Shown piece by piece: positions 1-9,064 of a stretch of 64,000 bases of DNA (the stretch's first letter is position 1; each line of letters starts with the position of its first letter). The stretch lies in the NCBI GenBank assembly GCA_052318935.1, contig JBQRKO010000009.1. One strand, given 5' to 3'. A program made the position numbers and the translations under genes. Source of the stretch: Niallia sp052318935 (GTDB taxonomy: Bacteria > Bacillota > Bacilli > Bacillales > Cytobacillaceae). Under the pieces are notes generated by a model. That model was not told the origin of the DNA and ran no database searches. It worked only from the letters and a program-made list of their open reading frames with translations.

Positions 1-207
1 ATTTTCTTTACCAAATGCCTGCAGCCCTTCCCATGCAGATTGGTTAAAAGATTTATCATCTATACCACCAAGATCTGTAACCATTGCAGCTTTAAATGCA
101 TCTTTATTAGATGAACCTTCATTATTATCTTTTTTACCACAAGCCCCTAAAACAGTCCCAGCAGCAAGTACTAGAGACAGCGCTAAACCTAATTTACGCT
201 TTTTCAA
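1..207 (-). CDS. BMP-family substrate-binding lipoprotein, N-terminal part (cut by window edge)
   Basis: The first 69 residues of a secreted lipoprotein; the rest lies beyond the left edge. A TTG start at 207 follows a G-rich ribosome binding site (AGGGGG). The N terminus has two Lys-rich residues, a hydrophobic stretch and a lipobox ending LGAC, so the mature protein should start at Cys23 and be lipid-anchored. The following MVTDLGGIDDKSFNQ is typical of the BMP/Med family (PnrA, TmpC, BmpA, NupN), which bind purine nucleosides for ABC import. That substrate is family knowledge, not shown here. The gene begins 48 bases after the GntR-type regulator gene and is probably co-transcribed with it. 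Confidence 0.85.
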   Translation of the reverse strand, partial: MKKRKLGLALSLVLAAGTVLGACGKKDNNEGSSNKDAFKAAMVTDLGGIDDKSFNQSAWEGLQAFGKEN

Positions 208-255
208 GGTTTGTACCCCCTAATATTGTTTTTGTTTGTCCTAGTGAGAATGACA

Positions 256-1008
256 TTACGATAGTTTTCCCGAATTTTCAGAATAAACGCGTTTTCTTAA
301 TACTTGAAAACTAAACTTATCTGCCCTAAAGTAATTAACCGAATAAAGAATTGGTTCATCATTTTCGTCATAATGCATTTGCTTTAATACGAGCAATGCC
401 GTCTCTGGTTCACATTGTAGAATAGGAGAAATTTTTTCATGGTAACCAAGTGGTTCGATTTCAGCAACAGCGTATGTAATATGTATTTGCATGTCAGATT
501 CTAGTAGCTGAAAAATCGACTCATTATCATAAGATATATGTTCAGGCAAAATCTTATACGGCAGTTTGTCCAAACAATAAACTACCGGTTCGCCATTTGA
601 TGTACGAACCCTTTCAATTACTAGAAGTTCTTCCTCTCCAGAACAAGAAAAACGACGAATATCCTCTTCAGTAGAACATTGAGTATTTGAGCTTAAAAAA
701 ATGGTACCTGGATTCATGCCAGCATGTCGTATCATATTCGTTACACTACTTAATTGTTCAATGCCCGATTTAAACATTGGCTTACTATTTACAAATGTGC
801 CAACACCGTGTCTTCGGATAATGACATTTTCTTCTTCTAATGTTCGTAAAGCCTCTCGTAACGTGGCTCTGCTTACACCTAAAGTTTTTGCAAGTTCGAA
901 TTCAGACGGGAATTTTTCTTTTTCTTTGTAGATCCCCTGTTCAATATCAGTTTTTAATCGATCAACTACTTGCAAATATAAGTGTCGTGTATCGGACTTG
1001 ATAACCAT
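256..1008 (-). CDS. GntR-family transcriptional regulator, HutC/UTRA type
   Basis: A 250-residue regulator. Residues ~5-70 form a GntR winged helix (FPSEFELAKTLGVSRATLREAL) and the remainder resembles a UTRA effector-binding domain (residues ~95-235). The ATG at 1008 was chosen because GGAGGA lies 6 bases upstream; an in-frame ATG at 1026 has no such site. It occupies the position of B. subtilis ymfC, next to spoIIIE. The BMP lipoprotein gene directly downstream suggests that it controls a nucleoside-type ABC transporter, which is inference. A perfect palindrome just upstream of its ribosome binding site may be its own operator. Confidence 0.88.
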   Translation of the reverse strand: MVIKSDTRHLYLQVVDRLKTDIEQGIYKEKEKFPSEFELAKTLGVSRATLREALRTLEEENVIIRRHGVGTFVNSKPMFKSGIEQLSSVTNMIRHAGMNPGTIFLSSNTQCSTEEDIRRFSCSGEEELLVIERVRTSNGEPVVYCLDKLPYKILPEHISYDNESIFQLLESDMQIHITYAVAEIEPLGYHEKISPILQCEPETALLVLKQMHYDENDEPILYSVNYFRADKFSFQVLRKRVYSENSGKLS

Positions 1009-1034
1009 ACGAGCTCCTCCAAACATTTTCTAAG

Positions 1035-1052
1035 ACATCAGACCTCTGATGT
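1035..1052. promoter_or_regulatory. Candidate operator palindrome upstream of the GntR regulator
   Basis: ACATCAGA-CC-TCTGATGT is a perfect 8-bp inverted repeat with a 2-bp centre, 14 bases upstream of the ribosome binding site of the regulator gene. Size and symmetry fit a GntR-family dimer site, so autoregulation is plausible. No binding evidence is available from sequence alone. Confidence 0.5.
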
Positions 1053-1286
1053 TCAATCATTCCTACTAATCGAAAATACTATAACACTTTTTATACAATA
1101 AATAAATAGAGTTTGCCGAATTTAGTCTAAAAAACAGAAACAAACAGGAATTTTGTAAAAATGACAAAACTACTTGTTTATTTCTGTTCTTTTTCCAGAT
1201 GTCGCACTTCTATATTTTCCCTCTATTTAGTGAGGAATTATATCTTTTTATTAGTATAACCTATTTCGGTAGTCGTAATAACTGTT

Positions 1287-3623
1287 TTATAAATTCATTT
1301 CTTCTGATGCTTTTGGTACAAGCACGGTTCTTGGTTTACTCCCTTCATACGGACCAACAACCCCTCTTGCTTCCATTTCATCAATTAACCTTGCTGCCCT
1401 TGTATATCCAATACGGAATCGTCTTTGCAGCATGCTGACAGAGGCGGTTTGCATTTCTACAATTAAATCAACTGCTTCTGCGTATAATTCATCTTCCACT
1501 TCCCCGGTTTTTTCTGCAACTTCATCGGGAATCATTTCTTCCTGATATTGAGCCTTTTGTTGAGCGATAACAAAATCTACTACTTCTTCCACTTCTTCAT
1601 CTGATAAAAAGGCTCCTTGCACCCTAACTGGTTTGCTTGCACCATATGGGAAAAACAGCATGTCCCCTCTACCAAGAAGCTTTTCTGCCCCTCCCATATC
1701 TAAAATCGTTCTAGAATCTGTTTGGGAGCTCACAGCAAAGGCTATCCTTGAAGGAATATTTGCTTTAATTACACCGGTAATGACATCAACAGACGGTCTT
1801 TGTGTCGCAATAATCAAATGAATACCGGCAGCACGCGCCATCTGTGCAAGTCTAGTAATAGCATCTTCCACTTCTGAAGAAGCAACCATCATTAAATCAG
1901 CAAGCTCATCCACAATAACAACAATGTATGGTAGGAGCGGCTGTTTTTCCTGTTCCTCTGCATTATATCGATTAATATAATCATTATATCCTTCAATATT
2001 TCTTGTTCCAGTATGAGAAAATAACTCATATCGCCGTTCCATTTCACTAACTACCTTTTTAAGCGCTTGTGACGCTTTTTTAGGATTGGTTACGACTGGC
2101 GCTAATAAATGGGGGATGCCGTTATATACGTTCAATTCTACCATTTTCGGATCAATCATCATCATTTTTACTTCATGAGGCTTCGCCCTCATTAAAATGC
2201 TTGTAATAATGCCATTAATACAAACACTTTTCCCGCTTCCAGTAGCACCTGCGACGAGCAAATGAGGCATTTTATTTAATTCTGCTGAGACGGCATTTCC
2301 AGTAATATCCCGGCCAAATGCAATCATCAGCTTCGAATCTGCTTTTTCATTTTTGCTCCCTTCTAGTACTTCTCTTAACGAAACAACTGCTACCTCTGAG
2401 TTTGGAACTTCTATCCCAATTGCTGATTTTCCAGGTATTGGCGCTTCGATTCTAATATCTTTTGCTGCCAATGCCAACGCTAAATCATCACTTAAATTTA
2501 CAATTTTACTTACTTTCACGCCAACATCCGGATGCACTTCGTATTTGGTAACAGCTGGTCCGAGATGAACTTCTGTTACTCTTGCTTTCACACCAAAGCT
2601 TTGAAAAGTGCGTTCTAACTTTGCTGCATTGGCATGTATTAGCTCATATTCCCCACTTTGATCAGTTTTTCGAGGCAGCTTTAAAAGTTTAAGTGGAGGC
2701 AATTCATAATCTACATTTTCTATTTCTGTAAAAGTGATTGGCTCGACCGTTTCTTCTTCTTCCACCTTGTCCGTTTGCTCGTCTTCTGTTCTAACCTGAT
2801 CTGGATATGCATTTTCAGCAAATGTTGAAATAATTGGTTCTGGTATGTATGTTTCCTCTTGCTGATCTCTAGGAGGATTAACAATTAATGTAGTTTCCTG
2901 CTGCTGTTGTTCTCGACTTTCTCTTTCTTGTTCTTTTTTTGCTTGTTTTTCCTCTTTTTTCGCTTGTCTTTTTTCTTTAGATGCTTCTTTCCATTCTTTT
3001 ATATCGTCCAAAAAAGCATTCCATTGATCTACCATAAATGTCCAAATCGCAAGCATCATTTTTCTAAATGCACCGCTTATTGTTTTCCCCGTTAACAGCA
3101 TGACACCAATCATAATGACAATAAAACTGATAATCTTTGTACCCGCTGTATCAAATAGATAATGAAACAAGGCAAAAAGTACTGCCCCTATCATGCCGCC
3201 GCCAAGATCTGTTGTACTGGATTCTCCATTCACTTCCATCCAAAAAAGCTCCCATGTATTATAAATAACACTAGGATTTTTAAACCTTCCTTGACTAGAC
3301 AGCAATTGAAAAAGAGTAACATGGCTTAATAAAAGAATAGAACTTATAATTAAATAAATTCCATTTAATTTCGTAGCAAAAAGAAATGGCTTTTCCCTCT
3401 TCCACATTAAATAACCACCATATACAATGAGGCCAAGTAAACATAACATATACCATTCACCTGTAAAAAAACGGAAAAATAAAACCATCGTCTTTCCAAC
3501 AGCTCCAAGCTGTAAAATGGATATACATGCAAGCGTGATGATGATTAATGCCCCTAGTTCATACTTTAAGGTTGTTTTTAGTTGTTTTTTTTGTCGTGTT
3601 CTTCGTCTTTTCCTTTTAACCAT
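1287..3623 (-). CDS. spoIIIE: DNA translocase SpoIIIE/FtsK
   Basis: A 778-residue DNA pump that moves the chromosome into the forespore and clears DNA from septa. The ATG at 3623 is preceded by AGGTGA; an upstream in-frame ATG at 3659 lacks a good site and would add 12 residues absent from B. subtilis SpoIIIE. The N terminus has a basic stretch and four membrane segments (to ~residue 180), then a charged Lys/Glu/Gln-rich linker. The RecA-like motor has Walker A AGATGSGKS near residue 458 and Walker B VIVDELADLMM near 574. The last ~65 residues form the winged-helix gamma domain that reads polar DNA signals. Length matches the family (787 in B. subtilis). Confidence 0.97.
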   Translation of the reverse strand: MVKRKRRRTRQKKQLKTTLKYELGALIIITLACISILQLGAVGKTMVLFFRFFTGEWYMLCLLGLIVYGGYLMWKREKPFLFATKLNGIYLIISSILLLSHVTLFQLLSSQGRFKNPSVIYNTWELFWMEVNGESSTTDLGGGMIGAVLFALFHYLFDTAGTKIISFIVIMIGVMLLTGKTISGAFRKMMLAIWTFMVDQWNAFLDDIKEWKEASKEKRQAKKEEKQAKKEQERESREQQQQETTLIVNPPRDQQEETYIPEPIISTFAENAYPDQVRTEDEQTDKVEEEETVEPITFTEIENVDYELPPLKLLKLPRKTDQSGEYELIHANAAKLERTFQSFGVKARVTEVHLGPAVTKYEVHPDVGVKVSKIVNLSDDLALALAAKDIRIEAPIPGKSAIGIEVPNSEVAVVSLREVLEGSKNEKADSKLMIAFGRDITGNAVSAELNKMPHLLVAGATGSGKSVCINGIITSILMRAKPHEVKMMMIDPKMVELNVYNGIPHLLAPVVTNPKKASQALKKVVSEMERRYELFSHTGTRNIEGYNDYINRYNAEEQEKQPLLPYIVVIVDELADLMMVASSEVEDAITRLAQMARAAGIHLIIATQRPSVDVITGVIKANIPSRIAFAVSSQTDSRTILDMGGAEKLLGRGDMLFFPYGASKPVRVQGAFLSDEEVEEVVDFVIAQQKAQYQEEMIPDEVAEKTGEVEDELYAEAVDLIVEMQTASVSMLQRRFRIGYTRAARLIDEMEARGVVGPYEGSKPRTVLVPKASEEMNL

Positions 3624-3716
3624 TTTATCACCTAACGCTTTATAATTTTCGCTTTCCAATCAAAAGCTTTTCATCCAACCTATTTAAAAATAATTTCGAA
3701 ATATTTTTAAACAAGG

Positions 3717-3743
3717 AGAGCAGCCTGATAAATGGGCTGCTCT
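3717..3743 (-). terminator. Stem-loop after ylzJ
   Basis: Stem AGAGCAGCC / GGCTGCTCT with an ~9-base loop lies between the ylzJ stop and the spoIIIE start. On the transcribed minus strand the T-tract is short (CTCCTTGTTT), so termination may be partial and spoIIIE may be partly read through. Confidence 0.55.
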
Positions 3744-3785
3744 TTTGAAGTTACTATATTATATCATAGATTGGAAAAATACAGA

Positions 3786-3998
3786 TTATATTATGGTTAT
3801 TTTTGCTCCTGGCTGAACAGGACCATGTAAATAATGATTTGGATCTGTACTTAATATCCGCAGTACTTCGTATTCATTTAATTCGTTTTTTTCTACTAAT
3901 AAAGAAATTCCGTTATAATCAATGATACGCTGTTTTTTGTAACTATCTTGGCTGATTGGAAACAACAGTTCTTGTGGGGTCATTGTATACATAATCAT
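3786..3998 (-). CDS. ylzJ: YlzJ-like protein
   Basis: A 70-residue protein of the YlzJ family, which has no established function. Its ATG overlaps the tepA stop codon in an ATGA arrangement, indicating translational coupling. The C-terminal segment (HYLHGPVQPGAKITII) and the position between tepA and spoIIIE match B. subtilis ylzJ. There are no membrane segments or cysteines. Confidence 0.85.
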   Translation of the reverse strand: MIMYTMTPQELLFPISQDSYKKQRIIDYNGISLLVEKNELNEYEVLRILSTDPNHYLHGPVQPGAKITII

Positions 3999-4735
3999 TG
4001 TACCATTCCTTCATTCTCTTCTTTATTCAAATCAATCAATTCGTTTAATTTCGTCATTGCTTCCCCAACTCCACCAACACTATCAATCAATCCTGACGTA
4101 ACAGCATCCATGCCAATTACATTTGTCCCAATATCTCTAGTTAAGTTGCCTTTTGCAAACATTAAATCTTTAAACTCTTCTTCGCCAATTTTACTATGTT
4201 TCGTTACAAATTTTACGACTCTTTCTTGCATCTTGTCCAAATATTCAAATGTTTGCGGTACGCCAATAACAAGTCCTGTTAACCGAATAGGATGAATAGT
4301 CATCGTGGCTGTTTCCGCAATAAAGGAATAATCGCAGGATACGGCAATCGGAACACCGATGGAATGTCCTCCTCCTAAAACTAATGACACAGTTGGTTTT
4401 GATAACGATGCCAGCATTTCCGAAATAGCAAGTCCTGCCTCGACATCTCCTCCCACGGTATTGAGAATGACAAGCACCCCTTCAATTTTCGGATTTTGTT
4501 CAATCGCCACTATTTGCGGAATGAGATGTTCATATTTTGTTGTTTTATTTTGTGGAGGCAGTTGAAGATGTCCTTCAATTTGTCCTACAATCGTTAAACA
4601 ATGGATTTTTGAATCTTGTGATAATTGCGGAACATTCGTTTGCCCCAACGCTTGAATTTTTTCTATTAAACCAGATGGCTTATCTTCTTTCGGTTGTTGT
4701 TCTTCTGTATTATGTGGATCATTATATTCTGTCAT
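3995..4735 (-). CDS. tepA: ClpP-like translocation-enhancing protein TepA
   Basis: A 246-residue ClpP-family serine peptidase. A variable, charged N-terminal ~50 residues precede the ClpP fold. The segment GGGHSIGVPIA carries the likely nucleophile Ser, and MTIHP carries the likely catalytic His. TepA is reported in B. subtilis to degrade signal peptides and regulatory peptides in the cytoplasm (family knowledge). It forms a coupled pair with ylzJ by a 4-base overlap. An intergenic repeat with a nested mobile element separates it from rnjB. Confidence 0.93.
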   Translation of the reverse strand: MTEYNDPHNTEEQQPKEDKPSGLIEKIQALGQTNVPQLSQDSKIHCLTIVGQIEGHLQLPPQNKTTKYEHLIPQIVAIEQNPKIEGVLVILNTVGGDVEAGLAISEMLASLSKPTVSLVLGGGHSIGVPIAVSCDYSFIAETATMTIHPIRLTGLVIGVPQTFEYLDKMQERVVKFVTKHSKIGEEEFKDLMFAKGNLTRDIGTNVIGMDAVTSGLIDSVGGVGEAMTKLNELIDLNKEENEGMVQ

Positions 4736-4810
4736 CAGTCAAATCCCCCTTAAATAACATCCTAATACAGGTAGTATGAATCTAGAGAAGGAATTTCATG
4801 CGGAACATTT

Positions 4811-5147
4811 AAGAAAAGCGCAAGCGACTTGATCAGCTCTGAAGAAAAATGTTCACATGACTCAAAAAGTGCTTTTTACTTTTGGATATTTTCTCAACGT
4901 TTGTTGCTTTTTACGTAAATAAATGGGAGAAGAAGTACTCAGCAGACTGAATACACGTAGACTCCTGTGGGAATGCGAGAAAGACGAGACCCCACAGGAG
5001 CGTATGCGACGAGGAGGCTCGACGCTCGCCCACGGAAAGCGAAGTGTATTCAGGCTGCGAGTTTAAAAGCAACAATCTATACGAAAACAGCCTTACTTTT
5101 AGAGGCAAAGGGTTATTTTTCACAAGAACTGGCTGCTTGTGCTAGAC
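4811..5147. repeat. Hairpin repeat family B, copy B1 (split by MITE copy 1)
   Basis: Starts AAGAAAAGCGCAAGCG and ends TGCTAGAC, the two boundaries shared by this family. Typical interior modules are GAAGAAAAATGTTC, GACTCAAAAAGTGC and TTACTTTTAGAGGCAA. The element is interrupted at TTACTTTT by a 209-bp MITE. With the insert and one duplicated target removed, it is ~120 bp like the other members. Confidence 0.85.
4884..5092. mobile_element. MITE-like element, copy 1 (209 bp), nested in repeat B1
   Basis: The left end is degenerate (GGATATTTTCTCAA) and the right end is ...CGAAAACAGCC. It is flanked by perfect 8-bp direct repeats TTACTTTT at 4876-4883 and 5093-5100. The interior carries the palindromic pair GACTCCTGTGGGA / CCCCACAGGAG and the segment GCGTATGCGACGAGGAGG shared by all five copies. 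It encodes no plausible protein, so it must have been moved in trans. Same orientation as copies 3 and 5. Confidence 0.88.
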
Positions 5148-5167
5148 AATAAAAAGATTACATGCTA

Positions 5168-5204
5168 AAAAACCAACCGATACTTTATTGATCAGTTGGT
5201 TTAT
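5168..5204 (-). terminator. Rho-independent terminator of rnjB
   Basis: On the minus strand, AAACCAACTGAT pairs with ATCGGTTGGTTT around an ~11-base loop. A run of six T follows, starting 10 bases after the rnjB stop codon. Confidence 0.85.
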
Positions 5205-5213
5205 GCTTTTTTA

Positions 5214-6902
5214 TCAGCTTTTTTCTACTTTTTTCATTGTCTTTACTTCCATAATAATCGGAAGAATCATTGGTCGGCGCTTTGTTTTTTCATATAAAAA
5301 TTGATTGAGCATATCACGAATATCTTGTTTAATGCCCGTCCAATCAAAACTATCTTTATTGATGCTTTTTTCCACGATATCTTTTACACGGTCAGAAGCT
5401 TCTTCTAATAATTTTTCTGACTCCCTTACGTAAACAAAACCTCGTGTAATAATTTCTGGACCTGCAGATATTTTTCTTTCCGCCTTATTTAACGTAACAA
5501 CAACAGTTAAAATACCGTCTTGAGAAAGTAATTTGCGATCCCTTAACACAATATTTCCAACATCGCCAATGCCGCTGCCATCGATTAATACATTGCCAGT
5601 AGGAATCTTGCCGCCTACACGCAGTTTTCCATCTTTCATTTCAATAAATTCGCCGTGCTCTGGTATGTGTATATTTTCTGAAGAAATACCACACTCTTCA
5701 GCAAGTTTTGCATGTGCTTTTAAAACACGATATTCACCGTGAATCGGCAAAAAGAATTTTGGTTTCATCATATTAATCATAAACTTTAATTCTTCTTGAC
5801 TTGCATGATTGGAACTGTTGAATGTTTTATTGCCTGATAACACAGTTGCTCCAGCACGATATAACGTATCAATTGTTTTATAAACAAATACTTCGCTTCC
5901 AAGCAATGTGCTAGTAGAAAATAATACGGTATCTCCTTTGCCAATTAATACTTGTTTATGATTTTTCTTTGCCATTTTTTGCAGCGCTTCTACTGGCTCG
6001 CCTTTTGTTCCAGTTGTTAAAATAACTAATTCATTTGCAGGATACTCTTGCATTTCATTAATAGAAATAATGCTGTTTTCTTCTACTAATAAATAATTAT
6101 ATTTTAACGCTATGTTTAAAATACGCTGCAAATTTTTCCCCATTACGGCAACTTTGCGATTTGATCTTGCTGCAGCATCAAAAATATGTTGAATTCTATT
6201 TAAATCAGTAGCAAAACAAGCGGCAATAATTCGTCCTTTTGTACGCAAAAAAGAATGAATAAGCTCTTGTGTTACCGTTGCATCTGACGTAGAATACCCT
6301 GGTTTATCTGCATCTGTACTGTCAGATAATAAACATAACACACCTTTATCGCCAATTTGAGCCATTTTACCATACTCTGCTTTGTATAACTCTCCTGCAG
6401 TTTGATCAAATTTAAAATCTCCCGTATGGACGATTGCTCCTTCAGAAGTTTGAATAACAATCGCAATGCTATCAGGAATACTATGATTGGTTTTAAAGAA
6501 AGAAACTGTTGCAGAAGAGAAATCAAGAATGGATTCTGACGTGATAATTTCAAATCGTGCTTGACCTTTGAAGTCTTGTTCCTTCATTTTTTCTTTTGCA
6601 AGCTCTGCTGTTAAACGAGTCGTATAAACTGGTACATCAAGGTCTCTTAAAATATACGACAATCCGCCAATATGGTCTTCATGTCCATGTGTTAAGAAAA
6701 TCCCTTTTACTCTTTCCTCATTTTGTTTTAAATAAGTAATATCTGGTACAACGATGTCGATTCCAAGCATTTCATTTTGTGGATACATTAAGCCAGCGTC
6801 AATTACAAATATGTCTTCATCCACTTCGACTACAAACATATTTTTCCCGTTCTCCCCTACTCCTCCGAGGGCGACCAGCTTTATCTTTTCATTTTTCTTC
6901 AC
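5214..6902 (-). CDS. rnjB: Ribonuclease J2-type metallo-beta-lactamase ribonuclease
   Basis: A 562-residue RNase J. A GTG start at 6902 is chosen because AGGAGG lies 9 bases upstream; an ATG at 6938 precedes that site. The beta-lactamase metal motifs are all present: HGHEDH near residue 74, NHSIPDS and HTGDFKFD. The beta-CASP motif LLSDST and the late PIHGEYR are also present. Sequence signatures such as DIFVIDAGLMYPQNEMLGID and GPEIITRGFVYVRESE, and the position beside tepA, match J2 (ymfA) rather than J1. Some characterised J2 proteins have substituted metal ligands, so the intact HGHEDH is notable. RNase J enzymes act in mRNA decay and 5' maturation. Confidence 0.93.
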   Translation of the reverse strand: MKKNEKIKLVALGGVGENGKNMFVVEVDEDIFVIDAGLMYPQNEMLGIDIVVPDITYLKQNEERVKGIFLTHGHEDHIGGLSYILRDLDVPVYTTRLTAELAKEKMKEQDFKGQARFEIITSESILDFSSATVSFFKTNHSIPDSIAIVIQTSEGAIVHTGDFKFDQTAGELYKAEYGKMAQIGDKGVLCLLSDSTDADKPGYSTSDATVTQELIHSFLRTKGRIIAACFATDLNRIQHIFDAAARSNRKVAVMGKNLQRILNIALKYNYLLVEENSIISINEMQEYPANELVILTTGTKGEPVEALQKMAKKNHKQVLIGKGDTVLFSTSTLLGSEVFVYKTIDTLYRAGATVLSGNKTFNSSNHASQEELKFMINMMKPKFFLPIHGEYRVLKAHAKLAEECGISSENIHIPEHGEFIEMKDGKLRVGGKIPTGNVLIDGSGIGDVGNIVLRDRKLLSQDGILTVVVTLNKAERKISAGPEIITRGFVYVRESEKLLEEASDRVKDIVEKSINKDSFDWTGIKQDIRDMLNQFLYEKTKRRPMILPIIMEVKTMKKVEKS

Positions 6903-7089
6903 TTTTTGTTTCCTCCTATGTTGAGTTAGGCCGACCATTGATCAGTTATGACTATTATACTTTAAGTTAGAAAAAGTTTACAACAATTTAATATATTCCT
7001 TTATACTAAAACAGAATATATCCAATATAAGGAAAAAATTTCTTTGTTTTTTTCATTTTGATTCATCAAAATAAATGGTTATTCAACAC

Positions 7090-7160
7090 AAAAAAGGTGC
7101 CTACTTAGTTTGAAACTCCTTTTGCTTGTGAAGAAACATAACTAGCAGGGCACCTTTTTT
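7090..7160 (-). terminator. Long-stem terminator downstream of the permease gene
   Basis: AAAAAAGGTGCC pairs with GGCACCTTTTTT across a ~45-base loop that can itself pair partly (CTACTTAGTT with AACTAGCAG). On the minus strand the stem ends in a T-run. MITE copy 2 now lies between this hairpin and the permease stop codon. Confidence 0.7.
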
Positions 7161-7168
7161 ATTATTTT

Positions 7169-7574
7169 GGCTGTTTTCGTATAGATTGTTGCTTTTAAAC
7201 CCGCAGACTGAATACACTTCGTCCGTTTAGCGAGCGACGAGCCTCCTCGTCGCATACGCTGAGGCCACTGAAAAAGTGAATACTATAAAATATAGGTAGT
7301 GACAATCCAAGCAACGAAGAGGTTTTCGTTTGGTTTTCCGAGGCTTACCAAAATGATAGTCGTTTTCAAACTCTCTATACCATTTTTACCCTAATAAATT
7401 TAAGTGTTTCACCTATAATTATATCTAATAAAACACTTTTTCAGTGCCGTCGCATACGCTCCTGTGGGGTCTCGTCTTTCTCGCATTCCCACAGGAGTCT
7501 ACGTGTATTCATTCTGCTGTGTACTTCTTCTCCCATTTTTTATGTAAAAAACAACAAACTTTGAGAAAACTGCC
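7169..7574. mobile_element. MITE-like element, copy 2 (206 bp plus a 200-bp nested insertion)
   Basis: Left end GGCTGTTTTCG, right end GAGAAAACTGCC. The flanking 8-bp repeats ATTATTTT (7161-7168) and TTTATTTT (7575-7582) differ at one base. It is inverted relative to copies 1, 3 and 5. A 187-bp element plus a 13-bp duplication interrupts it after base 7260. The right-hand target duplication overlaps the stop codon of the amino-acid permease gene, so the insertion landed exactly at that gene's end. Confidence 0.88.
7261..7447. mobile_element. Secondary 187-bp element inserted inside MITE copy 2
   Basis: The boundaries come from comparison with intact MITE copies: the 13-bp MITE sequence CGTCGCATACGCT is present on both sides (7248-7260 and 7448-7460). 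The insert has inverted ends CACTGAAAAAGTG (7266-7278) and CACTTTTTCAGTG (7434-7446). No ORF of useful length is present. It could be an internally deleted insertion sequence; the family is not assigned. Confidence 0.75.
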
Positions 7575-7575
7575 T

Positions 7576-8907
7576 TTATTTTTTAAATTTAAAAATAGAA
7601 ATAAAAATTAATATGGCTAAAACAATTAAACATGCAATAATGCTAATCCGGTTTGCATCATTTAGTACAAATGTAATACAAATAACACTTAATGCTACAG
7701 CAGTCAACGCTGTTATATAAGGAAATCCCCAAATTTGAAAACTTGGCTTAACTGGATAAGAATTTCTCAGCTTTATTTGTGCTATACAGATGCTGATCCA
7801 AACTAATGATACAATAAATCCTGGAAACGCCATTAATAAGGTAAATACTTGATTTTGTGCAATTAATGCAATAATTGAACCTAGCAGCAAGACAATGGAT
7901 GTCACGATTAAACTATAGATCGGCACACCATTTTTCGAAACTTTGGCAAAAGCTTTAGGAGCTTCTCCTTCAGCTGCTAATGAATACATCATTCTTGTAC
8001 ATCCGTATATGCCAGAGTTTGCCGCTGAAAGCACCGCAATAATCAAGATAAAATTTATGACATGATCTGCTCCTTGAATTCCTGTCATCGATAATACTTG
8101 AACAAAGGGACTGGATTGGTCGCTTAATTCATTCCAAGGAATCAGACCGCAAATAACCAAAATGGGTACCGTATAAAATAAAACGATTCGGAAAATAAAG
8201 CTTTTAATCACCTTTGGAAGAACACGCTCTGCGTCTTTGGTTTCTGTTACAGTAACACCGATTAATTCAGAACCACCATATGAAAACATCACAATAAGCA
8301 AGGCAGCAAAAATAGATGTCCATCCATTTGGAAAAAAGCCGCCGTGGTTGATAAAGTTGTCTACATAGTTGGTTTGTCCGCTTGGAATAATGCCAAAAAG
8401 AATACAAGCACCTAATATAATAAAAAGAATAATCATACCAATTTTAATACCAGCAAACCAAAATTCAAATTCTCCATAATTCTTTACATTCAACATATTT
8501 ACGCCGATCAATAGCACTGTACAGCCTAAACTTAGCAGCCATAAAGGGATAGACGGAAGCCAGTACTGCAAGAAACTTCCAGCAACAACAACCTCAATGA
8601 TGCAAACAACAAGCCACATAATACAATACAGCCACCCGATAATAAACGACATTCTTTTTCCAAAAGCCTTTTGAATAAAGCCCTTCATATTTGTATTTGG
8701 ATAAACCATTGCCATCTCTGCAATCGCTGCCATTACAACAAGCAGCAATAACCCTGCAAACACATATGCAGCCACAACACCGGGTCCTGCAAGTGAAACG
8801 GTTTCTGCACTTCCTTTAAATATCCCTGTACCAATTGCACCGCCCATAGCCATTAAACTAATATGTCTTGGCAGTAATTTCTTTTGTAACGTATGAGTAG
8901 TTGCCAT
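7576..8907 (-). CDS. Amino-acid permease, APC superfamily
   Basis: A 443-residue membrane transporter with about 12 hydrophobic segments. The ATG at 8907 has GGAGG 6 bases upstream; the ATG at 8940 does not. The N-terminal signature GGAIGTGIFKGSAE and the helix-1/6 architecture are those of the amino-acid transporter (AAT) group, which import amino acids with protons. The substrate is not predictable here. The gene and the neighbouring dicarboxylate symporter sit between dapA and rnjB, where B. subtilis has no such pair. MITE copy 2 directly abuts the 3' end. The C terminus (IFKFKK) seems complete. Confidence 0.87.
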   Translation of the reverse strand: MATTHTLQKKLLPRHISLMAMGGAIGTGIFKGSAETVSLAGPGVVAAYVFAGLLLLVVMAAIAEMAMVYPNTNMKGFIQKAFGKRMSFIIGWLYCIMWLVVCIIEVVVAGSFLQYWLPSIPLWLLSLGCTVLLIGVNMLNVKNYGEFEFWFAGIKIGMIILFIILGACILFGIIPSGQTNYVDNFINHGGFFPNGWTSIFAALLIVMFSYGGSELIGVTVTETKDAERVLPKVIKSFIFRIVLFYTVPILVICGLIPWNELSDQSSPFVQVLSMTGIQGADHVINFILIIAVLSAANSGIYGCTRMMYSLAAEGEAPKAFAKVSKNGVPIYSLIVTSIVLLLGSIIALIAQNQVFTLLMAFPGFIVSLVWISICIAQIKLRNSYPVKPSFQIWGFPYITALTAVALSVICITFVLNDANRISIIACLIVLAILIFISIFKFKK

Positions 8908-9064
8908 TTTTTCCTCCATGATATGAAATTCTGTATTCATTTTTTTTACACATAGAAAAGAACGATTAATATGTCGTAAAATATATATAATACGTTTTTT
9001 ATGATAAAGGAATACTCTTGGATAAACAAGATTTTTTTGTCAGGAAAACTAACAGCACACCATT

